Assembly: GCA_039621445.1 (NCBI GenBank)
Contig: CP154956.1
Span: forward strand, 53,615,143-53,679,142
DNA from: Euglena gracilis
Taxonomy: Eukaryota > Euglenida > Euglenophyceae > Euglenales
DNA length: 64,000 nt
Direction: 5' to 3'
Both the position numbers and the translations under genes were made by a program. Below are positions 11,791 through 23,936 of the stretch, piece by piece. Numbering within the stretch: the first letter of the stretch is position 1; each line of letters starts with the position of its first letter. The notes under the pieces were generated by a model. The model ran no database searches, was not told where the DNA came from, and saw nothing but the letters and a program-made list of their open reading frames with translations.

Positions 11791-12824
11791 TGGTGTTGTT
11801 GTCAGGCTTTGTCGGCTTTCACTGGAAGTGGGGTCCCGGCCACATCATTCAGATTTCATTTAAAGCAAATGACGCGCGGTACACAACGTGATTTTTCCGT
11901 GAACTTGCAAACTTGCACCATTTCTTTAGAATGAAAATCATCTCTGCAGATACCTTGCACAACCACCATGCTTGTCAGAGACCATGGGGTGGCCTTTAAT
12001 AACAGCCAGTGTTCACTGCCGACTGGGGCAAGGCTGGGAAAAGAGACAAATACCATTCTTTGGCTTCAGCAAGTAAGGTGGGTGGCTGCAGAAGCGGATG
12101 TTTGTCAGCATCCTGGGATGATGTGAATCAAGTGAAGCCCACAGCAGAGACAGTAAATTCCGGGCAAACTCTTTGCGAACTTTACGATTTAAATCATAAA
12201 CTCTTAAAATGATTTTTAAAAGAAAGAAGAAAGTGTGGTTGCTTCATGTGGCCTTCGTCTCACAGGAATGGCAAAAACGACATTCATTATTCCGTGTAAC
12301 ATGAAAACAGAGGATCTGGTGTTTTCCATGGGCGAAATTCACCTGCAATGTCATTGGTGATGTTTTTAAAATGCTCTCGTTTGGCAGTTCTCTGAAGTAC
12401 CAATATTTTGTTCCCGCTTTTGTTTCTTTGCTGATTTTTTCTGCCATTGTGTGTAGATTCATCAACCCCCAGCAAGAAACATGCAACATTTTGATTTTGA
12501 TGTTTTTTGGGGGGTTGTTTTGTTTTTGTTGTTTTAACCCTGCTCCATTCCCATCAAATTTTCTCTTTTGCAAATGTTAACACAAACAAAACCAAAAATC
12601 ATTTCAAAAGGCAGGCAACATGGTTTTTTCTGGCTCCAGTAGCAAAACCAGTTGCTCAGATAGCTCTTATCCTCAGGTTCTATGGTTATCCTATGGTTCT
12701 GCGGGGGGGGACCGTGTTCAATGAAGAAAGCAAATGAACCCGAGGATAGACACACATTATGCAGACAAAAACGAACAGCCAAAACACTCCAACTTGGGCA
12801 CTTTGTTTCCACCTCTCCACCCAC

Positions 12825-13026
12825 CGTTCCTTGTTGCAATGTTTTGTGGCGTTGTCAGGTTTTGTCGCTGGAGGTGCTTGTTGGTGGCCTCCCGGATGTG
12901 CCGCACGAGCCGGTCGGCGTACTTCACCCGGAAGAAGTGGGTGAAGACGACGAAGATGCTGGCCCCGGCGGACTTGGCCATCAAAGCCGGGGCGGGGCAC
13001 TCCACGGCCAGGGGGCACGTCTGGAG
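12825..13026 (-). CDS. RXYLT1/TMEM5-like glycosyltransferase, internal exon
   Basis: Acceptor GGTGGCCACAG opens LQTCPLAVECPAPALMAK, then SAGASIFVVFTHFFRVKYAD and RLVRHIREATNKHLQRQN, ending at donor ACG|GTGGGT. It contains a hydrophobic strand and an amphipathic helix typical of the N-terminal Rossmann half of a GT-B enzyme. Phase 0 start agrees with either candidate donor of the preceding exon. Confidence 0.6.
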
Positions 13027-13154
13027 CTGTGGCCACCCTGCCGGCTCAGAAGGGGGGGGTTAAGACAATTTGGTGGCGTTGAATTGCAGCTGTGAGGGTG
13101 GTCGCGTTACCCACCCACCTCCCCCCCCCGTGTCATTGACCAGGGGGGGGGGGA

Positions 13155-13610
13155 TGCAACTTGGCCCTTCAAATTATGCAAGTCAAAAAAATGCAAAAAA
13201 AATGCAAAAAAAAATGCAAAAAAATGCAAAAAAAATGCAACCTGCATGAAAACCTTGAGAAAAAGCTGGAATATGACAGAGCTTTGCAGCCTAAAATCAA
13301 AAAAAAATTCCAGGGCAAAATATTTTATGCAAAAAAAACACAAAAAAATGCAAAAAAAAATCCAAACATATGCCAACCAACTACAAAATTTTTTTCAAGG
13401 GCAAAATATTTTATGCAAAAATGCAAAAAAATGCAAAAAAAATCCAAACATATGGCAACCAACTACAAAAAATTTTTCCTGGGCAAAATATTTTATGCAA
13501 AAAAATGCAAAAAAAAATGCAAAAAAATGCAAATTTTGGGAAAACCTGATTATGCAAAAAAAAGCAAGTGCAAGCATGCAAATTATGCAAGTGGCATTTC
13601 CCCCCCCCCC
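13155..13610. repeat. ATGCAAAAA minisatellite with three longer internal repeats
   Basis: Dense ATGCAAAAA units plus three copies (from about 13310, 13399 and 13480) of a block holding GGGCAAAATATTTTATGC and CAACCAACTACAAAA. Both ends carry a C or G run and AAATTATGCAAG, so it may be one element inside the glycosyltransferase intron. The long open frames here are compositional. Confidence 0.85.
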
Positions 13611-13913
13611 TGCATTGACCCAGGTCAGATCAGGCCCAACAGAAAAGGGGATCAAATTGGGCCAACAACGCAGCGGGTCAATAACCAGGGAAGGCAATAA
13701 CATGGGAGGAGAGGAGGTATGGTATGGTAGGGGCAGCGGAGGTTTTGGAATTGATGGCCAGCTCTGCGGTGAACGTTTCTCAGAGGGATACGGGTTCTGC
13801 CCCAGGTGGAACACCAGCCGGCGGTGGCCGGACCCGATGGGGACCGCCCGGGTACAGGCGGGCCCAACGCCGAGGAACGGGGAGGGCGGCCGTCAGGGTG
13901 GACGGAGGCGGAC

Positions 13914-14476
13914 CGTCCCCTGCGCCGCCACCCACCGGACGAAGTTGTTGAGCGGCGCGAAGTCGGTCTGGAAGAGGTGCGCCGGCAGCCCGTTCCACAC
14001 CGCCACCAGCGGCCCCGGGGCGGCCGCCGGCGGCGGGGCGGGCGGGGCGGGGGGACTGCCGGCGGTGGGGGCCGGGGGGTCCGGCGGAGTGGGCATCAGA
14101 GGTTGTTGGAGGCCAAAGCGGGTGGCCGCCCCAGAGGGATGGAGGCTGTCTTCACCCTCCCCCCAACCACTCCCGCGGCTTCCACTCTGTCGGAAAAACC
14201 CCTGGCGACGCGTGGGGCGACCGGGAGAGAACTGTGGGCCACCGGCGGGGGAGAGATGGCCGACTTCGGTGCCCTGCTTGGGGGGGGGGGGTATTAGAAC
14301 GGAGTCGGCCAGAGGTGGCTCGGCGGCAGGGGGAGGGCACAGCCGCCGGGCAGGGAGGGCACCGCCCGGCCGCTCGCCCTCCACCCGGAGGTCGGCGAGG
14401 GGGGAGGTCAGCAGGTGCTGGAGGAGCGCCACGGCGGACAGGCCGAGCACGGCACGGAGTAGCCGGGACCAGGCAC
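13914..14476 (-). CDS. RXYLT1/TMEM5-like glycosyltransferase, signal-anchor and stem exon
   Basis: Acceptor TTGACTACAG|GT opens AWSRLLRAVLGLSAVALL followed by QHLL, a single hydrophobic segment preceded by arginines: a type II Golgi signal anchor. A long low-complexity proline/glycine stem follows, then VAVWNGLPAHLFQTDFAP and LNNFVRW, the start of the catalytic region. Candidate donors are CGGTGG|GTGGCG (13932) and ACG|GTCCGC (13914). Topology and stem fit a Golgi glycosyltransferase. The stem is longer than in vertebrate RXYLT1. Confidence 0.65.
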
Positions 14477-14485
14477 CTGTAGTCA

Positions 14486-15715
14486 AGCCCAAAAATTTCC
14501 CATTTTAGGCCATTTCAGGCCATTTTAGGCCATTTTAAGGTATAGGTTTAGAATTTTGCGTCTAAAATTTTAGAATTTAGACGCAAAATTCTAAAAATCA
14601 GAATTTTGCGTCATTTTCGTCCCGAAAACTGTATCATAAGTGGTGAAAACCTTCTCTTATTCACTAATAAGAAATGTAAACCCCAAAAAAATAACACCCC
14701 GGGTCCATTTCATGGTTCGGTTGCTGGAAAGACCGAGGGGAGGGGTCTTGGTGTGATGGCAACACAGTTGGGTAAAATAGAATGCGCAGGTGCGCAAAAA
14801 CCACCAAAAGTAAAAAGCGCATTCCCGGCCATCTAAGAAAGTGAGACACAAGAAAAAGATTTTTTTCACTTTCCACCTTTCATCTCTTCTTGCCGTGCCT
14901 TCCTTCAGGCATCCTGCCATTCCTTTTCCGCTTTCATGGGGGGGGGGGGAGGTCCATTTCATGGATTTTTTCTCAGAAGGGCCAGGGGGGGTCTTATTCA
15001 TGGGCGGTCCATTTTATGGGGGGGTCTTATTTTCGGGGAGGGTTTACATCCAAAATTCATGAACACTGGATCAAAACCAAGGGAAGCTCAACAAATCTCA
15101 ACTCACACCCATAGCAGTTGCCCCTTTGGGAAACTGAATACTAAAAAGAAAACCCTCTGAACACATTCATGAATAAGAGAGAATCTCATTCATAATTGTT
15201 TGTGGTTTGCTTGGATCATTTGATCATTCGGCGTGAGTATTTGCGGTTTTTGGAAAATCCCCAAAATTGTGCTGGTTTGTGATTTGAAGGAATTCGAGCC
15301 TAACAATTGAGCATACACATCTTTCAATTGAGATTCTTCCAACATCTTTCACCTTCTTTTTTGTCTTTTTCCCCATGCTTCCAAAGTTGCATTGTTTCAT
15401 TATTTGTGAAACAGCCATTGTTGAACACCAAAAAAAAGATGGGAGTAAGAAAAAATACAGGTCTCCAAACCTTCAAAATTCAGCTCCCAAAAGAAGGTTG
15501 GGGACCGTGGATTTGGAGACTGATACCATTATTAGTTGGGATAAAAAAAAATGGGCCTTGTGGGGCTGTGCTCCTCCAAATCCACTGTTCACCGTCCACA
15601 TTGACAAAAGACATCGCAAATCAGTACCTGAATGGCTTCGTTGTTCCCAAAAAAAATTGTTGTGGAACAGAATTTTTAGGCCATTTTAGGCCATTTTAGG
15701 CCATTTTAGCTACAC
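14486..15715. other. First intron of glycosyltransferase gene, with GGCCATTTTA repeats
   Basis: Short direct repeats of GGCCATTTTA stand at both ends (14498-14540 and 15678-15710). A palindromic block of TAGAATTT-like units lies at 14548-14610. The direct repeats at both ends suggest an inserted element, but I see no target duplication. Confidence 0.45.
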
Positions 15716-15758
15716 GTGCCTGGCCGGGACCCGCCGGGGGCCATCGGGGTGGCCGCAT
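15716..15758 (-). CDS. RXYLT1/TMEM5-like glycosyltransferase, start exon
   Basis: ATG at 15758-15756 reads MRPPRWPPAGPGQA and then a C, before donor GGCAC|GTGTAG. Joined to 14476 in phase it gives a short basic cytosolic tail directly before the signal anchor, exactly as type II Golgi enzymes have. An upstream start cannot be excluded. The gene spans 15758 to 8507. Confidence 0.5.
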
Positions 15759-18700
15759 CCACCCGGCCCACACACCCCGCGCCGATGGGGGGATGGCAAG
15801 GGTCACAGGGGCGGCTGGGGAGAGGGGAGGGGCCTGCAGGGGGGGGGGGGGAAGAGGTGCGGCAACCACCCTCAGTTCCATCCCCCAAGCAGGACGTCGT
15901 TGAGTCATGCAGTTTGACTGACCCCCCCCCCCCAAAGGGGACGAAGGGGAGGGGTTGAAGCCACTCTTCCTCTCGCCATATGGTCGTCAGTTCACAGCAG
16001 CCCCCCCCCCCAGTCCGCCCCAATACCCAATATCTGGAAGATGCCATGGCTGTTTTGCTGTCCTCTTGCAAATGGCCATGGCTTTCGTTCCAGACTGAAA
16101 TAGCCAGAAATGGCCAAAAATGCGTAATAAGAAAGAAATTGTCAGCAATTAATGACTGTGGGCCATTGTCCATACATGTCCGCACATGTCCATATTATCC
16201 ATACATGGCCACAATCCATACAATTTTACCGACCACTAGGGGGAGGGGGTCATTCTTCCAAAAATCAGTCAGTCACTTTTTTTTATTCGGAAAGACAGTC
16301 ACTCTCTTTGGCTTTCCCCCCGTTTGTGGTCAATTTCTCTTGGATTCCACAGTGACCCCCCTCTGGCGTCGGGTCACTTACATGGCTTTTGCCACCCCCC
16401 TCCCCGGGGAGGGGATCTGGTCTCTCTGAAGAAACCAGTCACCCACTCCGGGGGGTCAGCCAGTGACCAAGTGATTGTATGCCACAGTCGCAAGAATTAC
16501 CAACTCCCGCCAAGATGGGGGTCAGAGGTGGCCAAATGGTTTTCAAAAAAAATTGAAAGAATAAAATAAAAACCCAATGATAATGAGGTGAAAGGGCAAA
16601 AAAATTTGTTTTGAAAAAGGTGGTGGAAAAAGTTGGGTTAATTTGCTCTAAAAAAATTCCCGAAATTTTTTGAACAATTTCCCTTAAATGAAAAAAAATG
16701 GAAAACCCAAGCTCTTCCAGAAAGAGAAATCATCATAAATCATCATAAAAACAAAACTTCTTCCAATGCCCAGAAATTTTGGGCAGAATTTGCCTGCCCA
16801 AATTTAGGGGTGTCTCTCACCCTATCGAAGGGTGGCTTACATTGGGGGGTGGCCTTTTTATTGACAAGTCCAGAGGACTCGCTTCCACACTCCAGCACAA
16901 AGAAGCAAAACTGATCCCACCAATACAATCACCTGGACATTGGCCAGGGGGAGGTGGGTGACTGGCGAGACAGTTTTTTTCCAGAGTGACTTTGACTTTC
17001 CCAAATCCCCTCCCTCCAGGGGGGGGGGGTCGGCAAAACCAACCAAAATGACCCAGCGCTGAAGGCGCCGGACTTATTCATACTCTGTGATCAACTTTCA
17101 CGAGCCCCCCCCTGAAAATCGACACCCACCCAGCCCAACCCCCACCCACTTGAACATGGGGGGTGGGATCGGGCATAGAGACCCCCAAATACAAAGCTTC
17201 CCCCGAATATTAAGCCCCCCCAGGGAGGTTGGTTTTGCCACCCAAATATAAAGCCCTCCCCAATGTGATGCTCGGCAATTGTGTAATTCAGGAAAAAGCA
17301 GAACCATTTTGGGTGGATATAACAACTTTCTACCAGAATACTCCCATTTTCGACAAAATTGCACACTTTGGAGAAAAAGAGGTACACAATGGTATTTGAC
17401 TGCATTTGAAGGCCGCCAAAATTTGTACATGCAGCCCAGAAAATTTTGAATCCCCCCAAACATAAAGCCCCCCCCCCGAGGGTCTTGAAATCCAGCCCAG
17501 ATATGGAGCGAGGGGCTTTATATCAGGGGGGGGATTTAAATACTTTGGGCACTGAAGCATGGGTGGTTAATTGTAATAAGGACGGACAAAAACACACACA
17601 CACACACAAGACAGAGAGAGAGAGAGAGTTTGTGTTTGTGTGTGTGGAAATAAACGACAGAAAGGAGAGGAAATGGAAGAGAGACTTGCGCACTGATGCT
17701 GCCTTCCGCACAGGGTGCTATCCTGCAGGGAGCCCCGCATTTTTCCGTCCTGTGTGGCCTTGTTTGTCATTTTTCATCCCCCCAACGCCCCTTGGGATGG
17801 TGAACCAGACCTCAGTTTCAACGGTCTGGCGGTCGGGGAGAGGGTCAAAACATTCTCCTGAGGATGCCCCACTTGCCAGCCGGGGGCGAAACTGCAACGA
17901 AGACTTTTTGACAACCACCAACTGATGGCACACTACCCTGCAAGCAACACACTCTCAGGTCTGAAGAAGTTCCCCCGGAAACGCTGATGCAGAAGAAAAA
18001 GGAAATGGAAACAGATGTGCCATCGAGTCAGCCACTCGAGAGGTTTGCTAACAGCTAAAATACAGCCAAACAAATTACAGCGCAGCGGCATCCGAGTTGG
18101 TTTCAGGTGGCGCACTGCCCTCCGCAACCAGGCATCATTCTTTTTAAGGCGCCTTAAAAAACCTTAAAACCCTTCAAAAACCTTAAAATTTTTTTGCCAA
18201 AATGCCTTAAAAAAACCTTAAAAAACCTTAAAAACCCTTTACAAATCACCCCAGAGAAGTTTTTCTTCCCTGTGATGACCTTAAAAATCCTTAAAAATTC
18301 TCCCTGAGAAAAAATTTCTTGCCCCAAACAAATAACGGCATGTCTGAAACCCCGCATAAAGCCAGTCAATGCAGAAGCGGTTGTGAACAAACAATATGAA
18401 AACCGGATTGTTTGCCAAGGTTTCTGGCATTAAAGAGGTAGTGTGTAATGTTCAGTTGAACGCGGCATATGACTGGCCAAAAATTTCCTGCCTTACGTGT
18501 GTACATTTGAACTGCTGTTCCCTGGCACACACGGCCTGCTGCTTTGGCCTCATCTGTTTGGCAGATAAGCGTAATGAATTGATGGCGTGCAAGGACCTGT
18601 GACTGTTGGACACTTTTTTTTTTTTTTCTTCTGCAACAGCACTGCGTCACAAGAAGACAAAATTTGGAACCTAAAAATACCCGAGATGTGTCGGGCCGGA

Positions 18701-19480
18701 GTCCATTTTCTGGTTTTCTCCATCATTTTTCCCTTGAAAAACGTAAAACACACCAGTTTTTGTGCATAAGTTCTGGGGGGTCAGTCCCACAGCTTTGATG
18801 CAATCAATCGAGTGGTAATGGTTTACCACTTCCTTGCACCCAAAATAACGGGTGTTTGAGGGCTATCTCTCTCCGGCTGTTGGTTGCCATGAACTGGCAC
18901 CAGGTTGCCCCCCCCCCCCCAGTCTCACGCCCCAATTGCGGGGAATAACGCGGCCGCTTCGGTGGGTGCTGTTGCATCGGGGAGGTGGATGCCAGCCGGG
19001 TGGGTGCTGAAGCATCAACCGCTGATGGGGCTGCAGCAGCGGGTCATCAGGAGTGCCCAGGGGGGGGGGGGTCGTATGGAGTGACCCAGGTCCCACCTTT
19101 AGAGTTTTCGGTCCCGCCAAATCGGGGAAACACGAGGTTTTTCCAGGCAACCGCCACTGGATTTGGGGAGGATTGGCTCTTACTTTTACTTAGGCGGCCG
19201 GATTTGCACTAGGAGCTTTTTCTTTGAAATGGGCGCAAGAAATACAATTTCTGGCAACCACATAACATTGCCAACCCAGAACTCGAAACCATCCATTTTT
19301 TTTCATTGCAATTACTTTAAATTTCTGACCCTATTCCAGACATTTGCTTGCCTGTTGACAATAACTGTCCCTCATGGACCTCCCTGATCCCAGGCTTCTT
19401 CCTTGGGCGTTCTGAAGCCACAGAGGAGTCTGAAGCCATCGGGCCATCTTCGGGGTCTGACATTTTAGTTGAGGGAAAAA
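15759..19480. other. Gene-free stretch
   Basis: No supported exon. Contents: G/C homopolymers, an (AC)n(AG)n tract at 17590-17630, CCTTAAAAA repeats at 18145-18310, and AT-rich filler. A few short open frames lack codon bias. Confidence 0.5.
18130..18325. repeat. CCTTAAAAA minisatellite element, copy 1
   Basis: Starts with CCAGGCATCATT and contains about ten degenerate CCTTAAAAA units. Related tracts are at 19480-19605 and 29471-29792. Confidence 0.7.
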
Positions 19481-19605
19481 ATGCCTTAAAAAACCTTAAA
19501 AATTTTTAAAATCCTCAAAAAACCTTAAAAAACCTTAAAAAAACCTTTAAAAAACGCATTAAAATTTTTGAGAAATCTCGTCTTAAAAAATAATGCCTGT
19601 ACGCA
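19480..19605. repeat. CCTTAAAAA minisatellite element, copy 2
   Basis: Repeated CCTTAAAAA units ending in AATAATGCCTG, the same end motif as the element at 29471-29792. Confidence 0.7.
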
Positions 19606-19692
19606 ACCTCCTCAGTCTGGCCCCGGGCAGCAGCAGCTACCGCCAGCCTCTCAGCTCGGCGCTGCTCCCGCCGTTCTTCTTTTAGCCGCCTC
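19606..19692 (-). CDS. Possible coiled-coil exon
   Basis: The minus strand reads RLKEERREQRRAERLAVAAA then ARGQTEEVAYRH in G/C-ending codons, a charged helix. The acceptor (GGCGGAG) and the donor near GAG|GTTGCG are guesses. It lies downstream of the uL29-like gene, whose last exon is also basic and helical, so it could be an alternative tail exon or another gene. Confidence 0.3.
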
Positions 19693-19755
19693 CGCCAGAG
19701 AGACATGTGAACCCATGTGTATAAAAAAAAACCAAACGCGCAATCAAGCTCACTT

Positions 19756-19759
19756 TGTG

Positions 19760-19808
<49 letters not shown>

Positions 19809-19814
19809 GCGCGC

Positions 19815-19884
<70 letters not shown>

Positions 19885-19888
19885 ATGC

Positions 19889-19983
<95 letters not shown>

Positions 19984-20030
19984 CGTGTGTGAAGGTGGGT
20001 GGGTGGGTGGGTGGGTGGGTGCGCGTGTGT
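19756..20030. repeat. TG and CGTG microsatellite
   Basis: (TG)n, a pure (CGTG)n tract with a GCGCGC core, then (TG)n and a GGTG tail. Same composition as the tract at 1141-1640. Confidence 0.96.
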
Positions 20031-20494
20031 CAACCAGTTTCTCTGCATTGGCACCCCCAACTGACCCATCCCCTAATTGAGAAAACCCTGGGACATGGCC
20101 GGGGGCTTGGAATTTTAGACACCCTGAATAAGGAACAACAACGAGGGAATGAATTTTTTCGGAAATTGTCGAAAATAAAACCAACCAATATTGTCAACGC
20201 CATCGTCACACTTCATCTCAGTGTGATTGATGAACCTCCCCCACCGATTGACAGACCAGGCATTGTAGGTTTTGTGCAGTGGTGAGCTCTTTACTTGCCA
20301 TATGATGGTGCATGAGGCAGCAGATGTCCAGGGCGTGTGGTTGTCGGTGGACCTGTGGCCTGGCCTGGCCTGGTCCGCCCAGTGGCCCAGCCCAGCCTAA
20401 CGGGCTAGGCTGGAGTGAAAGAGGCTTTATTTTAAGTCCCCAGTGATTTTCTTTGATTGGCCACCATTTTGGGGATATTTCAAATTATTTTGAT

Positions 20495-21175
20495 GTGACC
20501 AAAACGGACAGCATTGGAGCGAAACGCTCTTAAAGTGGCCATAACTCGGGCTGGCCGTGGAGTTATGAGGAAATAAAAAATACCCGTGGATAGAGCGCTC
20601 CAAGGGCTTCGTTTTTGGTCGCCGGACATTTCCTTTTGATTTCGCTTCATTGTCGAGATATTTTGGGGGAGGAAGCGGCAAAAAAAAAGCACCCAAAATG
20701 GACGATTTGGGCATGGGAGATGCATGTCGGCAAATGGGGGGCGATGTAGGTCTCCAGGGGCACATTTGTTCTGGGACACATTTTCGGAGCCAATATACGT
20801 TTTCTCGGAATATATTTCAAAAAAAATCGATTTTTTGACCGAAAGTCTCAACTCAGTGAAACGGCAGACTCGAAGTTGGGGGTGACTAATCCTACCCAGT
20901 TTGGACTCCTTGTCGGCTGAATAACTCGGGCCTGGCAGGGAGTTGCGGGATTAAATGGAGATGATTTGGAAATTAGGGATCCAGTCACACGCGACCGGGG
21001 GAAAAAAAATCTGGGAAGGGGCCAGGGTCATCGTGATAATCCACCAGTTCTCCAACCTGCCCAGGGGCGCGGGGTTCTACCCCCCCCCTTTCCCCAGTGG
21101 TAAAGCTTCGCTACTCCAAAGAGATAAGAGATCGGCGATCCCCCCCTATTATTGGAAAATTTCCAATTAGGGGGA
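20495..21175 (+). repeat. Dispersed repeat, copy 1 (second copy at 59340-60060)
   Basis: Shares ordered blocks with 59340-60060: ATAACTCGGGCTGGCC, GAGCG.TCCAAGGGCTTC, GGACATTTCCTTT, GAATAACTCGGGCCTGGC, GTGATAATCC and GTAAGCTTCGCT. Spacing is conserved, so this is one element about 680 bp long, same orientation. It encodes no credible protein. I do not recognise the family. Confidence 0.8.
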
Positions 21176-21229
21176 AGTTTCCCTCCATCACGCCAACATA
21201 AAGCACTCAATTGGGGATGATTCAACGCC

Positions 21230-21362
21230 TCAATCGGCAATGCGCCTCTCTGATTGCTGGCGGGCACGTTCCAGGCTACCCTGGATCCGCTTCCGTTCCG
21301 CCTCCTCCTTCTGCTGCTGTTCCAACCGACGCCTGCGGCGCTCCTTCTTTGGCCTTTTGTAC
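21230..21362 (-). CDS. uL29-like ribosomal protein, last exon (basic tail)
   Basis: Excellent acceptor (TACCTCCCACAG|G) opens YKRPKKERRRRRLEQQQKEE, then AERKRIQGSLERARQQSER and RIAD with TGA at 21232-21230. The one-base start phase matches a donor AC|GTCTGA at the end of the L29 exon, giving VKKT-YKRPKK. A strongly basic helical tail is common in organellar ribosomal proteins. If the TAG at 21459-21457 is used instead, this exon belongs to another transcript. Confidence 0.55.
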
Positions 21363-21472
21363 CTGTGGGAGGTACAAACAGGACCTGGTGTTCTGAATGG
21401 AAAAAGGGAAAGGCAACAAACAAATGCACTTTTGGGAAGTCAAACGTGCTTAATTCCTAAACCGCTTCAGAC

Positions 21473-21681
21473 GTTTTCTTGACATCGTGTTCAACGCGGA
21501 AGAGTGGATACTGCTTGTAGGGGTCGATCCCCTCGGCCCGCAGCTCCTCAAAGCGCTGCGCCGTCTTCAGCCGCGCAATCATCTTGCGGGCCTTGCGGAT
21601 GTCGGAGGACCGGAAGTCGGGGTGGTTCACCGCCCGCATCATCCGCAGCTGGAGCAGCTTCTTTTGCAGCTGGTAGATGGG
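21473..21681 (-). CDS. uL29-like ribosomal protein, core exon
   Basis: Acceptor TCCGCCACAG|C opens PIYQLQKKLLQLRMMRAV, then NHPDFRSSDIRKARKMIARL and KTAQRFEELRAEGIDPYK. The LQ..LL.LR...A......D.RK.RK.IARLKT pattern is the uL29 family signature: two antiparallel helices that bind 23S-type rRNA near the exit tunnel. The residues after the core suggest an organellar rather than cytosolic protein. An in-frame TAG at 21459-21457 would end it after VKKTSEAV if splicing at 21473 does not occur. Confidence 0.7.
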
Positions 21682-21985
21682 CTGTGGCGGACGGACAAAT
21701 GGCGGGGGAAGTACCGTTGCCCAAACCCTGGGGTAGTGTGTGCGGTATAATGTCGACAAGCTCAGGTATGCCTTTGGGGGAGAGGGGATACCCCTACGAG
21801 TTAACTTTGCTCTGACTCTCAAGCGAGAATCAGGGACCAAAGAAGAAGATTTTGGCGGAGGGTTAATAGGTGAAATAAAATCATCAGAGAGCGCGTGAAA
21901 TCTGCAACAAAAAAACTTCACCAAAATTCAAAAAAAACCACAAAAAAATATACAAAGATGCAGCATTCAGAGGTGGAGGTACCCC

Positions 21986-22050
21986 CTTAGTTGCACTAAG
22001 GCTTCTTGTCTGTTTATGGCCGGCGCTAACTTCGCTAACTTCGCTGGAGG
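21986..22050 (+). repeat. TTAGTTGCACTAAGG repeat, copy 1
   Basis: About 55 bp (TTAGTTGCACTAAGG then TTCTTGTCTGTTTATGGCC to GCTAACTTCGCT) repeated nearly exactly at 26741-26790. The first 15 bases are a hairpin. Confidence 0.75.
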
Positions 22051-22639
22051 TACCCCCCTTGCCCACCTACTGGGTCCCTCGAACCAGAGCAGGGGGGGGG
22101 GGGAGGTCATACACACCCCCAAACCTACAACCCCTGACCAAGGGGTGGTCACACGACTAGGTACCAAAAACAACCCAACTTTCAAAGCCACCGACAACCT
22201 CTGACGGGGGGTTGTATGCACCGCCTTACCTGCAACCCCCGACCGGGGGGGGGGGGGGTGGTATTATTGGGGTGGTCCGTGGACAAGGGGGTGGGGGTGG
22301 GTAACCAAGAAAAGGACAACTGCAGATGAGGATATCCCAGTATCGATGTTGAAGTTTCACCTGAAACCTAAAGAAGCTAACAGATCCCCCCCACCCCAAG
22401 AGATTGGCATTTGATGGCAAACAGTGAACGATCCACTCCGTCGTTGTTTTGGAGAGGGACGGGGGGTTGGAAGGAAATTAAAGATGCTGAAAAAAATATC
22501 TTTAAGACTGCTGTCGCCAAAAAAAAATGGAGTGGACAGTAGGAGGAGATAATTTCTCATTACTGGAACGTCGCACCCGCTTAAAACAAAAAAACACGTT
22601 TTTCAAATTTGGATGCTTGGACCCTGTCCTTTTGTGGGC

Positions 22640-23420
22640 TTTTAGCCATGGGTCATTTCATTAAAAAAAGATTCCCCCCCTCCAATAGACAGGGGGGGGA
22701 TTGGTATGAGGCCTTTGGAAAAACTGTGGAAAACTTGCGGAAAATTTGGGATAAAATTGCGAAGATGCGGAAAAATGTGCGAAAAATTGATATCGGGAAC
22801 ATACACATTTCTGCTGGAGGGACTTGCAAATTTTCACAAACTTGGTCATTTTGCAACAGGCGTAGGCGCACGTTTCAGTATTCACATCTTTTCCAACAAA
22901 AGGTCCAAAAGCATGATTTTTTGTAATTTTAGGAACATGCTGACTCTGGATGTGTAATTTCTTGGGTGAAAAATCTGAAAACAGCAAAAAATCGCAGAAA
23001 AAATTGTTCTCAGGAAAAAATCTGGTCCAGTGCTTTTTTTAACGCGAAATTATTTTCCCAGGATAAATTGGGGGAAAACCTAAGAAAGGCATAGAAATTG
23101 CCAAATTTTGTGAAATTTTGTCCAATTTGACAAATTTTGGCAAATTTGCAACAAAATAACACAAAAAACCCCTGGGTTCCCTTGTGAAATGTTTGAGAAC
23201 TGGCCAAACTCATTTCGCCTTCCGTCTCAAGTTCATGCATTGCAGAAAGGGAAAAAATTGTGGGAAAATTGCGGAAATTATTGTGGAAAATTGCGCAAAT
23301 TACAGAAAAATTGTGGAGAATTGCGAAAAATTGCGGGAAATTGCAGGAAATTGCGGAAAATTGCAGGAATTGCGGGAAATTGTGGAAATTGTAGAAAAAT
23401 TGCGAATATCAATTCCTTCC
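22640..23420. repeat. Low-complexity GAAAATTGCGG-type tandem repeats
   Basis: Degenerate AAATTGCGGAAAATT units dominate, densest at 23250-23410. No gene seen. Confidence 0.7.
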
Positions 23421-23936
23421 CTCGCATGGACAGTGTACAACAACAATTGCCAAAAAAAATGCCATATGGCACGGTCAAATTCTGTCACTTGAGGGTTCAT
23501 TTATACCACTGCACCCCCCGCCCCACCTTCCATCCCCTCTCTCCCAACCTGTGCCAAAACATGGTCCAAAAAAGTGAGCCCCAAAACTGTCAACAAAGGA
23601 GCAATATCCGAGAATCCAGGGGCCATTGACTCCCATCATTTTCAAGGTCTTCAAAAAAAGGCGACATCTGCCTAACATCTGCCCCCCAACATCTGCCACT
23701 GATTGGTCGGGGTGGTAAAGAATTAAATTGCCGATTGTTCCCATAATATCTCAAGGAAAATTCCAGACCTCCAAACCTATCAAAGGAAACATGGGCAAGA
23801 CCAAATCTAGTAAACCCCCCTCCCAAATGCATTTCCTCAACGAAATGTATTTCCTCACCAAGTCCGCACACTGGCCGTTCAGAGAGGGCCTCCGTAACAC
23901 ATCAGAGGGAATCCCATAAGCTCAGGGGCTTCTGTT

